From an uncultured Erwinia sp. (lineage in GTDB: Bacteria; Pseudomonadota; Gammaproteobacteria; Enterobacterales; Enterobacteriaceae): a stretch of 51,192 nucleotides of DNA. Positions 44,133 through 51,192 of the stretch are shown in pieces. The stretch spans positions 1-51,192 of the forward strand of contig CAMIKG010000031.1 in assembly GCA_946221915.1 (NCBI GenBank). The letters run 5' to 3'. Each line of letters opens with the position of its first letter. The stretch's first letter is position 1. The position numbers and the translations under genes were made by a program. The notes under the pieces are model-generated. The model did not search any database. It was not told the DNA's origin and saw only the letters and a list, made by a program, of their open reading frames with translations.

Positions 44133-45533
44133 ATGAGCAAAACATTATACCAGAAGTTATTTGATGCACATGTCGTCCGCGAAGCACCTAACGAAACACC
44201 TCTGCTGTACATTGACCGTCATCTGGTCCATGAAGTGACCTCGCCGCAGGCTTTTGATGGCCTGCGCGCGCAGGGACGGCCGGTGCGCCAGCCGTCGAAA
44301 ACCTTCGCCACCATGGATCACAACGTCTCGACGCAGACCAAAGATATCAATGCGTCCGGCGAGATGGCGCGTATTCAGATGCAGGAGTTGATCAAGAACT
44401 GTGCTGAGTTCGGCGTGCGCCTGTATGACCTGAATCACCCGTTTCAGGGTATCGTGCATGTGATGGGGCCTGAACAGGGCATCACCCTGCCAGGCATGAC
44501 CATCGTCTGCGGCGACTCCCACACCGCAACCCACGGCGCATTTGGCGCGCTGGCGTTTGGTATCGGCACCTCGGAAGTGGAGCACGTGCTGGCGACCCAG
44601 ACCCTGAAGCAGGGCCGGGCAAAAACCATGAAAATCGAAGTCGTGGGCAAAGCCGCGGCGGGCATTACCGCGAAAGATATCGTGCTGGCGATTATCGGTA
44701 AAACCGGTAGCGCAGGCGGTACCGGCCATGTGGTGGAGTTCTGTGGCGAAGCGATTGAAGCGCTGACCATGGAAGGCCGCATGACACTGTGTAATATGGC
44801 GATCGAAATGGGTGCAAAAGCGGGCCTGGTCGCGCCGGATGATACCACCTTTAACTACCTGCAAGGCCGTCAGTTTGCGCCGAAAGATCAGGCGTGGGAC
44901 GAAGCGGTGGCTTACTGGCGTACCCTGAAAACCGACAGCGACGCACATTTCGATACCGTGGTGACCCTGAACGCCGCCGATATTGCGCCACAGGTGACCT
45001 GGGGCACCAACCCGGGCCAGGTGATGGCGGTCAACGACGTGATCCCAAATCCATCCTCATTCAGCGACCCGGTAGAACGTGCTTCTGCGGAAAAAGCGCT
45101 GGCGTATATGGATCTGCAGCCTGGCATCAAACTGACCGACGTGCGCATTGATAAAGTGTTTATCGGTTCCTGCACCAACTCACGTATCGAAGATCTGCGC
45201 GCCGCGGCGGAAATCGCCAAAGGACGCAAAGTGGCGAATGGCGTGCAGGCGATTGTCGTGCCGGGTTCGGGTCCGGTGAAAGCGCAGGCGGAAGCGGAAG
45301 GTCTGGATAAGATCTTTATTGAAGCGGGCTTTGAATGGCGTCTGCCTGGTTGCTCAATGTGTCTGGCGATGAACAACGACCGTCTGAATCCAGGCGAGCG
45401 CTGTGCCTCCACCAGCAACCGTAACTTCGAAGGCCGTCAGGGACGCGGTGGACGTACCCACCTGCTGAGCCCGGCAATGGCGGCAGCAGCAGCCGTGACT
45501 GGCCACTTCGCTGATATCCGCGACCTGCACTAA
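44133..45533 (+). CDS. leuC: isopropylmalate isomerase large subunit
   Basis: A 466-residue 4Fe-4S aconitase-family protein that, with LeuD, interconverts 2- and 3-isopropylmalate. The cluster cysteines are in GSCTNSRIEDL and PGCSMCLAMN. GDSHTATHGAFGALAFGIG is the family signature. The length equals E. coli. It is 6 bp after leuB and 10 bp before leuD. Confidence 0.98.
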   Translation: MSKTLYQKLFDAHVVREAPNETPLLYIDRHLVHEVTSPQAFDGLRAQGRPVRQPSKTFATMDHNVSTQTKDINASGEMARIQMQELIKNCAEFGVRLYDLNHPFQGIVHVMGPEQGITLPGMTIVCGDSHTATHGAFGALAFGIGTSEVEHVLATQTLKQGRAKTMKIEVVGKAAAGITAKDIVLAIIGKTGSAGGTGHVVEFCGEAIEALTMEGRMTLCNMAIEMGAKAGLVAPDDTTFNYLQGRQFAPKDQAWDEAVAYWRTLKTDSDAHFDTVVTLNAADIAPQVTWGTNPGQVMAVNDVIPNPSSFSDPVERASAEKALAYMDLQPGIKLTDVRIDKVFIGSCTNSRIEDLRAAAEIAKGRKVANGVQAIVVPGSGPVKAQAEAEGLDKIFIEAGFEWRLPGCSMCLAMNNDRLNPGERCASTSNRNFEGRQGRGGRTHLLSPAMAAAAAVTGHFADIRDLH

Positions 45534-45543
45534 GGAAAACACC

Positions 45544-46149
45544 ATGGCGAAAAAATTTACTCAACACAGCGGAATTGTGGTGCCACTGGATGCGGCGAAC
45601 GTCGATACCGATGCCATTATTCCTAAGCAGTTTCTGCAGAAAGTGACGCGCACCGGTTTCGGTCAGCACCTGTTCCACGACTGGCGCTTCCTCGATGACG
45701 CCGGTACGCAGCCGAACCCGGAGTTCGTGCTGAACAAGCCGGAATTCAGGGGCGCCAGCATCTTACTGGCACGCGAAAACTTTGGTTGTGGCTCCTCGCG
45801 CGAACACGCGCCGTGGGCGCTGACCGATTACGGTATTCAGGCGGTGATTGCACCGAGCTTTGCCGATATCTTTTATGGCAACTCGTTCAACAACCAGCTG
45901 CTGCCAGTAATCCTGAGCGATGAGCAGGTCGATGAGCTGTTCCAGCTGGTTAAGGCACAGCCGGGCGTCAGCTTTACCGTTGACCTGGAAAATAAAGAAG
46001 TGATTGCCGGTGATAAGCGCTACAGCTTTGACCTGGACAGCTTCCGTCGCCACTGCATGCTAAACGGCCTCGACAGTATCGGCCTGACGCTGCAGCATGA
46101 CGATGCGATCAGCGACTACGAAACGAAGCAGCCTGCCTTCTTAAGCTGA
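45544..46149 (+). CDS. leuD: isopropylmalate isomerase small subunit
   Basis: A 201-residue swivel-domain subunit for LeuC. FGCGSSREHAPWALTDYGI is the substrate-binding signature, and IIPKQFLQKVTRTGFG an early conserved block. The length equals E. coli LeuD. It ends the leu operon and is followed by a C/G-rich hairpin, then the convergent setA. Confidence 0.98.
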   Translation: MAKKFTQHSGIVVPLDAANVDTDAIIPKQFLQKVTRTGFGQHLFHDWRFLDDAGTQPNPEFVLNKPEFRGASILLARENFGCGSSREHAPWALTDYGIQAVIAPSFADIFYGNSFNNQLLPVILSDEQVDELFQLVKAQPGVSFTVDLENKEVIAGDKRYSFDLDSFRRHCMLNGLDSIGLTLQHDDAISDYETKQPAFLS

Positions 46150-46164
46150 TCCGCCCCTGAGATG

Positions 46165-46189
46165 CCCTCCCCCGCACCGCGGGGGAGGG
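46165..46189. terminator. C/G hairpin between leuD and setA
   Basis: CCCTCCCCCGC-acc-GCGGGGGAGGG is a perfect 11-bp stem 16 bp after leuD, followed by TTAGGGAGGGGG and not a T-tract. It may end both converging transcripts. The sequence looks like a widespread intergenic G-run repeat, as I recall from several proteobacterial genomes. Confidence 0.55.
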
Positions 46190-46231
46190 TTAGGGAGGGG
46201 GAGCAAGCAGCTCCGATCCAGCAGTCCCCCG

Positions 46232-47407
46232 CTACACATCCCTTACCCGCGCTGACATCACCAGCGCCACCAGCGCCAGCCCTAACGCCAGCCAGTACAC
46301 CGCATAGTGCCCCCAGGTTTCCGCCAGCGCGCCCTGTAATACCCCAGCCAGAATAACCCCGGTCGAAATACTGTTGGTAAACAGCGTGGTCGCCGCCCCT
46401 GGCCGGCCAGGCATCAAATCCTGAAAATAAAGCATGCCAATCCCGGCAATAATGCCGATAAATACCGCATTAAAAATCTGGATCAGCAGCAGCGCGGTGC
46501 GTGACTGGAACAGCACCATGCCGAGATAAAACAGTACGCCCATCATCACGGCAAACAGCATCATCTTGCGCTTACCGGTACGTTTAACGTAGTGCCCCGC
46601 CAGCAACATCACCGGAATTTCCAGCCCGGCGGCGCTGCCCATCAGTAATCCCGCCAGCGAATCCGGCAGCCCCAGCACGCTACTGATATACAGCGGCATA
46701 TCGATCATATAGATGGTGTTGCAGGTCCACATAATCATCGAGGCGATAAACAACAGCCGCACATCTTTATCTTTCCAGGCGCTGATTTGCGTCAGCAGCA
46801 CTTCCGGCGACTGCACCACGCGCGGCACCGATGGCAGAGCCAGCCAGACCAGCAGCAGGCCGGTAAAAATCAGCGCCGCCGCCACCAGATACATTACGGT
46901 AAAGCCATAATTCAGCGCCAGCGCAAACGACAGTGGCGGGCCGATAACCCAGGCCAGCGATAACTGGGCGCGCATCACCGAGCTGAACATCACCACTTCA
47001 CGCGCCGAGCTGTCGGCATATTCGCGCGCCAGCGCAAAAATCTGCGGCATCGCTGCGCTGGCCATTGCGGATAAAAACACGCCCAGCGTAATCAGCGTCA
47101 GGTAGTGGCGGTTAAAGGCGAACAGCAATGCATTCAGTATCGCCATCACACAGCAGAAGAGAATCAGCATGCGCCGATCGCCCTGATTGTCGGAACGCTT
47201 CGCCAGCAGAAAACTCACCACAATACCGGCCACCGCATTCATGGTGTAAAACAGTCCAACCCAGAAAGGACGCACTTCCACTTCGCGCGATAAAAACAGG
47301 CTCATGGTCGGCGCCTGCAATGCGCCCGCCACGCCGGCCATAAATGAGACCGCCATAAAAGCGAGATAGACAGGATTAATACGACGTCGGGTGAGGAGCG
47401 ATCTCAT
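46232..47407 (-). CDS. setA: sugar efflux transporter SetA
   Basis: A 391-residue MFS transporter (12 helices) that exports glucosides and lactose analogues; E. coli SetA has 392. Family blocks AGVAGALQAPTMSLFLSRE, ALAREYADSSAREVVMFSSV and GMLYFQDLMPGRPGAATTLF are clear. The ATG at 47407 has AAGGAT upstream; a longer start at 47452 is rejected. It lies downstream of sgrS on the same strand, as in E. coli, so it may be co-transcribed with it in the sugar-phosphate stress response. Confidence 0.95.
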   Translation of the reverse strand: MRSLLTRRRINPVYLAFMAVSFMAGVAGALQAPTMSLFLSREVEVRPFWVGLFYTMNAVAGIVVSFLLAKRSDNQGDRRMLILFCCVMAILNALLFAFNRHYLTLITLGVFLSAMASAAMPQIFALAREYADSSAREVVMFSSVMRAQLSLAWVIGPPLSFALALNYGFTVMYLVAAALIFTGLLLVWLALPSVPRVVQSPEVLLTQISAWKDKDVRLLFIASMIMWTCNTIYMIDMPLYISSVLGLPDSLAGLLMGSAAGLEIPVMLLAGHYVKRTGKRKMMLFAVMMGVLFYLGMVLFQSRTALLLIQIFNAVFIGIIAGIGMLYFQDLMPGRPGAATTLFTNSISTGVILAGVLQGALAETWGHYAVYWLALGLALVALVMSARVRDV

Positions 47408-47482
47408 AGCTGATCCTTGCTTGTGAAATAAATAGCTACATAAGTAGTACAACAGAAAGCCTGAATCCTAAAGCATTTATGT

Positions 47483-47538
47483 TGCAGGAAAGCGTAACCA
47501 TCGGACGCGACCACGCAAGCGTCGCGGATATTCCTGCA
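47483..47538 (-). other. long inverted repeat between sgrS and setA
   Basis: TGCAGGAA (47483-47490) pairs with TTCCTGCA (47531-47538), and CGCGAC (47506-47511) with GTCGCG (47521-47526) inside it. This 56-nt structure lies between the SgrS terminator and setA and lacks a T-tract. It could be a processing or attenuation element in the sgrS-setA read-through transcript. Confidence 0.5.
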
Positions 47539-47560
47539 GTCTGGCGGATATGGCGCACAG

Positions 47561-47699
47561 AAAAAAGCCAGCAGAAGATTAATCCGCTGGCTGGTGAAAG
47601 CACCATACTCAGAATTGTCAATGCGATGGCAAGTGACCGGGAAGGTTTGCCATCTGAGAAGGAAAAGCGCATCCAGGGGATGCCTCCCGCTCTTCCATC
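47561..47699 (-). ncRNA. sgrS: glucose-phosphate stress small RNA SgrS (short form)
   Basis: Divergent from sgrR and upstream of setA, as in E. coli. The predicted 5' end GATGGAAGAGCGGGAGG resembles E. coli SgrS (GATGAAGCAAGGGGG). The conserved ptsG-pairing core reads CTGAGTATGGTG, then CTTT, then TCACC (small hairpin). The terminator GCCAGC...GCTGGC ends in six T. The estimated length is about 139 nt, against 227 in E. coli. No SgrT is recognisable: one frame beginning ATGCGC at 47672 does not close before the terminator, and a 26-codon frame from 47698 is unlike SgrT. Hfq-dependent regulation of ptsG is inferred. Confidence 0.82.
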
Positions 47700-47704
47700 T
47701 GCTG

Positions 47705-47732
47705 GTATTATCGTCATAATACAGGAAATCAA
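47705..47732 (-). promoter_or_regulatory. sgrS promoter
   Basis: On the minus strand TTGATT (47732-47727), a 16-bp spacer and TAATAC (47710-47705), with the predicted +1 at 47699, six bases downstream. SgrR would activate it in this same 70-bp divergent region. Confidence 0.65.
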
Positions 47733-47766
47733 AAATTGACAGCTTTTACAGCGGAGTTCCCCTTTT

Positions 47767-49428
47767 ATGTCCTCTCCCCGTTTGCAGCAGCAATTTATCC
47801 GTTTATGGCAGAGCTGTAACGGCCAGTCGCAGGAAACCACTCTTGATGAACTGGCGAAATTGCTGAGCTGTTCGCGACGCCATATGCGTAACCTGTTGAA
47901 TGCCATGCAGGCGAACGGCTGGCTGGAGTGGCAATCAGAAGCCGGACGCGGCAAACGTTCCCAGCTGGTGTTTCTGTATACCGGGCTGGCGCTGCAGCAA
48001 CAGCGCGCAGAGGATCTGCTGGAACAGGATCGCATCGACCAGCTGGTGCAACTGGTTGGCGATAAAAACCAGGTGCGTCAGATGATTACCTCGCACCTGG
48101 GACGCAGCTTCCGCCAGGGAAAACATATCCTGCGCGTGCTCTACTACCGCTCATTACTCAATCTGCTGCCCGGTTCGGCGCTGCGCCGTTCCGAAACCCA
48201 TATCGCCAGGCAGATTTTTAGCAGCCTGACGCGGATAAATGAGGCAAACGGGGAACTGGAACCTGATATTGCCCATCACTGGCAGCAAATCACGGACACC
48301 CACTGGCGCTTCTACCTGCGTCCGGCCATCCGCTTCCATCATGGCCGCGAACTGGAGACTGAGGATGTCGTCAGCTCGCTGAAACGCCTGACCGGCCAGC
48401 CGCTGTATACCCATCTGGCGCGTATCGAGTCGTCAGCGCCCTGGACGCTGGATATCCATCTCAGCCAGCCCGATAACTGGCTGCCGTGGTTACTCGGCAG
48501 CGTCAGCGCCATGATCCTGCCGCGCGAGTGGCCAACCATCAGCGACTTTGCCCGCCATCCCATTGGCACCGGCCCCTACTCGGTGGTGCGCAACCATGAA
48601 TCACAACTCAAAATTCAGGCCTTTGATGATTACTTTGGCTATCGCGCGCTGATCGATGAAGTGGGAATTTGGGTGTTACCGGAACTGAGCGATGAACTGG
48701 TCTATTCCGGCGTGAAACTGCAGGGCAGCGATCAGGATGAAAAATCGGAAGAGAGCCGTCTTGAAGAGGGTTGCTACTTTTTACTGTTCGATAAGCGCTC
48801 GGAGCTGGGACGCAACGAGGAGGTGCGGCGCTGGATCAGCACCATCGTCAACCCTATTGCCCTGATTCACAGCGCCGGCGGCAATCACCAGCGTTACTGG
48901 TTCCCCGCCTATGGACTGCTGCCGCGCTGGCACCACCGCCGCGACTTTGCGGCGGTGGAGAAACCTGCTGGGCTGGAAACCATAACCCTGACCGGTTACA
49001 GCGAACATAACGAGCACCAGGCGATTGCCAGCGCCATGGCGCCATTGCTGGCCGCCCATGGCGTCAAACTGGTGGTACATCAGGTGGATTATGACAGCTG
49101 GCATCGCGGCGATGCCGAAAGCGATATCTGGCTGGGCAGCGTCAACTTTACGCTGCCGCTGGAGTTTTCGTTGTTTACCCTGCTGTATGAAATTCCGCTG
49201 ATTCACCACTGCACCGATATCGACTGGGAAGCGGATGCACAGCGCTGGCGACAGCAGCAACTGCCGCTGGCGGAGTGGAGTAAACAGCTGGTCGACGGCT
49301 ACAGCCTGCATCCGCTGTGCCACCACTGGTTATTACTTGAAGGCCAGCGCAGTATGCGCGGGGTGCGGATGAACACCCTCGGCTGGTTTGATTTTAAATC
49401 CGCCTGGTTTGCGCCGCCGGAGTCATGA
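47767..49428 (+). CDS. sgrR: transcriptional regulator SgrR
   Basis: A 553-residue regulator with an N-terminal winged-helix domain (LDELAKLLSCSRRHMRNLLN near residues 24-43) and a large C-terminal domain like extracellular solute-binding proteins. It activates sgrS when sugar phosphates accumulate and represses itself. The C-terminal RGVRMNTLGWFDFKSAWFAPP is shared with E. coli SgrR (551 residues) in shorter pieces. It diverges from sgrS by about 67 bp. Confidence 0.96.
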   Translation: MSSPRLQQQFIRLWQSCNGQSQETTLDELAKLLSCSRRHMRNLLNAMQANGWLEWQSEAGRGKRSQLVFLYTGLALQQQRAEDLLEQDRIDQLVQLVGDKNQVRQMITSHLGRSFRQGKHILRVLYYRSLLNLLPGSALRRSETHIARQIFSSLTRINEANGELEPDIAHHWQQITDTHWRFYLRPAIRFHHGRELETEDVVSSLKRLTGQPLYTHLARIESSAPWTLDIHLSQPDNWLPWLLGSVSAMILPREWPTISDFARHPIGTGPYSVVRNHESQLKIQAFDDYFGYRALIDEVGIWVLPELSDELVYSGVKLQGSDQDEKSEESRLEEGCYFLLFDKRSELGRNEEVRRWISTIVNPIALIHSAGGNHQRYWFPAYGLLPRWHHRRDFAAVEKPAGLETITLTGYSEHNEHQAIASAMAPLLAAHGVKLVVHQVDYDSWHRGDAESDIWLGSVNFTLPLEFSLFTLLYEIPLIHHCTDIDWEADAQRWRQQQLPLAEWSKQLVDGYSLHPLCHHWLLLEGQRSMRGVRMNTLGWFDFKSAWFAPPES

Positions 49429-49467
49429 CACTTTCGTTGCACGGCGGAAATCACTAGAATGAGGCGT

Positions 49468-49706
49468 TCTCAACGGGGTGCGAAAAACACAGAACTGCGG
49501 ACTAAAAACGCCGCGAGCAAGTTGGTAAAAACGCTGCGAGCAAGCGTTTAGCCGCAGTCGGCCAGAGCGGAGACACCGGAGCGTACTTAAGTACGTGAGG
49601 ATGTCGAGCACTGCCCGACACAGGCTTAATGCGGCGCAGCACGTTTTTTTCGCTGAGAGAGACCCGTCGAACCTGATCCGGTTGATACCGGCGTAGGGAT
49701 TTGAGA
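49468..49706 (+). promoter_or_regulatory. TPP riboswitch (THI element) with an enlarged P3 arm
   Basis: P1 is TCTCAA (49468-49473) with TTGAGA (49701-49706). P2 is CGGGGTGC with GACCCG. CTGAGA (49653-49658) and ACCTGATC (49671-49678), followed by GGCGTAGGGA, are the TPP-binding cores. Between the 5' half and CTGAGA there are about 170 nt, against 10-20 usually. The arm closes by GCGAAAAAC (49480-49488) with GTTTTTTTCGC (49643-49653), and it contains tandem 19-nt repeats, AAACGCT/AGCGTTT and the palindrome GTACTTAAGTAC. It controls thiB-thiP. Confidence 0.85.
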
Positions 49707-49762
49707 TGACCTATCCTCAGATCCTTTGCGACTCATTTAACCCACTCTTCGGAGAGCGCAAA

Positions 49763-50749
49763 GTGTTAAACAAACTCCTGCCATGCTTACTGCTGCTGGC
49801 TGCCCCGGCGTTTGCCGCCAAACCCACTCTGACGGTCTATACCTACGACTCCTTCGCTGCGGACTGGGGCCCTGGTCCGGCGGTGAAAAAAGCGTTTGAA
49901 GCCGACTGTAACTGCGAACTGAAATTCGTTGCGCTGGAAGATGGCGTGTCGCTGCTCAATCGCCTGCGTATGGAAGGCAAAAACAGCAAAGCGGATGTGA
50001 TCCTCGGGCTCGACAACAATCTGCTGCAGGCGGCGGAAAAGACCGGCCTGTTCAGCGCCAGTAAGGTGGATACCAGCAAGCTGACCATCCCGGGCGGCTG
50101 GCACAACACCACCTTTGTTCCTTACGACTACGGCTACTTCGCTTTCGTTTATGACAAAACCAAAGTGCCGAACCCACCGAAAAGCCTGCATGAACTGATC
50201 GACGGCGATAACAAGCTGAAAGTGATCTATCAGGACCCGCGCACCAGCACACCGGGACTGGGCCTGCTGCTGTGGATGCAGAAAGTGTATGGCGACAACG
50301 CGCCGCAGGCGTGGCAGAAGCTGGCAGGTAAAACCGTCACCGTCACCAAGGGCTGGAGCGAAGCCTATGGCCTGTTCCTGAAAGGTGAAGGCGATATGGT
50401 GCTGAGCTACACCACTTCTCCGGCTTATCATCTGATTGAAGAGAAAAAAGATCAGTACGCCGCCGCAGACTTCAGCGAAGGGCACTATCTGCAGGTGGAG
50501 GTCGCCGGTCAGCTGGCGAGCAGCAAACAACCCGAGCTGGCGCAGCGCTTTATGCAGTTTATTGTCAGCCAGCCCTTCCAGCAGACCATTCCGACAGGCA
50601 ACTGGATGTATCCGGTCACCGATACCGCGCTGCCTGCCGGTTTTGACAGTCTGAACAAACCGAAAACCGCGCTGGAGTTCAGCCCGCAGGAAGTGGCCGA
50701 CCATCGTGCGCAATGGATTAGTGCATGGCAACGCGCCGTCAGCCGTTAA
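49763..50749 (+). CDS. thiB: thiamine/TPP-binding periplasmic protein
   Basis: A 328-residue ABC-transporter binding protein for thiamine and its phosphates. The signal peptide is NKLLPCLLLLAAPAFA with cleavage after FA/A. Mature-domain blocks TLTVYTYDSFAADWGPGP, NSKADVILGLDNNLL and SGNWMYPV-like GNWMYPVTD match E. coli ThiB (327). Start: GTG at 49763 with GGAG eight bases upstream gives the expected signal peptide. An in-frame ATG at 49706 lies inside the riboswitch P1 and would add 19 unlikely residues. Confidence 0.95.
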   Translation: MLNKLLPCLLLLAAPAFAAKPTLTVYTYDSFAADWGPGPAVKKAFEADCNCELKFVALEDGVSLLNRLRMEGKNSKADVILGLDNNLLQAAEKTGLFSASKVDTSKLTIPGGWHNTTFVPYDYGYFAFVYDKTKVPNPPKSLHELIDGDNKLKVIYQDPRTSTPGLGLLLWMQKVYGDNAPQAWQKLAGKTVTVTKGWSEAYGLFLKGEGDMVLSYTTSPAYHLIEEKKDQYAAADFSEGHYLQVEVAGQLASSKQPELAQRFMQFIVSQPFQQTIPTGNWMYPVTDTALPAGFDSLNKPKTALEFSPQEVADHRAQWISAWQRAVSR

Positions 50750-51192
50750 TTGCTGGCTGGATGATCCCCGGCGGCCTGGCGGCGTTGCTGCTGGTCGCCG
50801 TGGCGCTGCTGGCGTTTGCTGCATTATGGTTCAATGCGCCAGACACAGACTGGCGGGGTTTCTGGCAGGACAGCTATCTGTGGCACGTGCTGGGATTCTC
50901 TTTCTGGCAGGCCTTTCTCTCCGCCCTGCTGTCGGTGATCCCGGCCATTCCGCTGGCGCGCGCGCTCTACCGCCGTCGTTTCCCGGGGCGCGACGCGCTG
51001 CTGCGCCTGTGCGCGATGACGCTGGTGCTGCCGGTACTGGTGGCAGTGTTTGGCATTCTCAGCGTCTACGGTCGCGAAGGCTGGCTGGCACATCTCTGCC
51101 AGTGGCTGGGCATCGACTACCGCTTCTCACCGTATGGCCTGCAGGGCATTCTGCTGGCACATATCTTCTTTAATCTGCCGCTGGCGACGCGC
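50725..51192 (+). CDS. thiP: thiamine ABC transporter permease ThiP (5' part)
   Basis: The first 156 codons, cut by the window edge; E. coli ThiP has 536 residues. MATRRQPLIAGWMIPGG at the start and SYLWHVLGFSFWQAFLSALL match. Two hydrophobic helices are near residues 12-35 and 55-80, and a third near 90-110. It overlaps thiB by 25 bp, as in E. coli. thiQ is expected further downstream. Confidence 0.95.
   Translation, partial: MATRRQPLIAGWMIPGGLAALLLVAVALLAFAALWFNAPDTDWRGFWQDSYLWHVLGFSFWQAFLSALLSVIPAIPLARALYRRRFPGRDALLRLCAMTLVLPVLVAVFGILSVYGREGWLAHLCQWLGIDYRFSPYGLQGILLAHIFFNLPLATR

Noticed and set aside
47436..47672. A frame beginning at ATGCGC in SgrS as SgrT
   Set aside because: It lacks a stop before the SgrS terminator, runs on about 78 codons and resembles SgrT only in the first two residues.

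Overview
The window is chromosomal DNA of an enterobacterium. Protein matches recalled from Escherichia coli are close and nearly collinear across the cell-wall/division (dcw) cluster and its flanks. The gene content around them (GPH/GH43 sugar module, D-amino-acid deaminase cassette, no leuO, compact SgrS) fits Erwiniaceae such as Pantoea or Erwinia. That family-level placement is inference from gene order and divergence; no search was possible.

Layout. 1-369: a 44-bp tandem repeat array and a leader. 370-2723: a sugar transporter and GH43 glycosidase pair. 2724-4153: ampE and ampD (cell-wall recycling). 4211-7151: an accessory cassette between ampD and nadC (D-amino-acid deaminase, LysR regulator, carboxymuconolactone decarboxylase-like protein, tautomerase). 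7232-11367: nadC and the type IV pilus genes ppdD-hofB-hofC. 11481-14322: guaC, then coaE-zapD-yacG. 14532-19593: mutT, secA, secM and lpxC on the minus strand. 19696-36517: the whole dcw cluster on the minus strand, in transcription order mraZ-rsmH-ftsL-ftsI-murE-murF-mraY-murD-ftsW-murG-murC-ddlB-ftsQ-ftsA-ftsZ. Most junctions overlap or lie within a few bases, so this is tightly coupled. 37056-40534: cra and ilvIH. 41294-46149: leuL-leuABCD with its attenuator. 46232-49428: setA, the small RNA gene sgrS and sgrR. 49468-51192: a TPP riboswitch, thiB and the first part of thiP, which runs off the window.

How the genes work together. The dcw genes make the UDP-MurNAc-pentapeptide and lipid intermediates (MurC-G, DdlB, MraY) and the divisome (FtsL, I, W, Q, A, Z). 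MraZ represses its own promoter through five 10-bp-spaced repeats. AmpD and AmpE belong to muropeptide recycling. SecM monitors secretion and sets SecA translation. IlvIH and LeuABCD form the branched-chain amino-acid block. SgrR, SgrS and SetA form the glucose-phosphate stress response. ThiB and ThiP import thiamine under TPP control.

No wholly new protein system is evident. The most unusual signals are regulatory or structural: a TPP riboswitch enlarged to about 239 nt by an insertion in its P3 arm, an SgrS of about 139 nt without a recognisable SgrT, a SecM arrest motif with His in place of the N-terminal Phe, an MraZ operator of five repeats, the absence of leuO, and several hairpin-rich intergenic elements.
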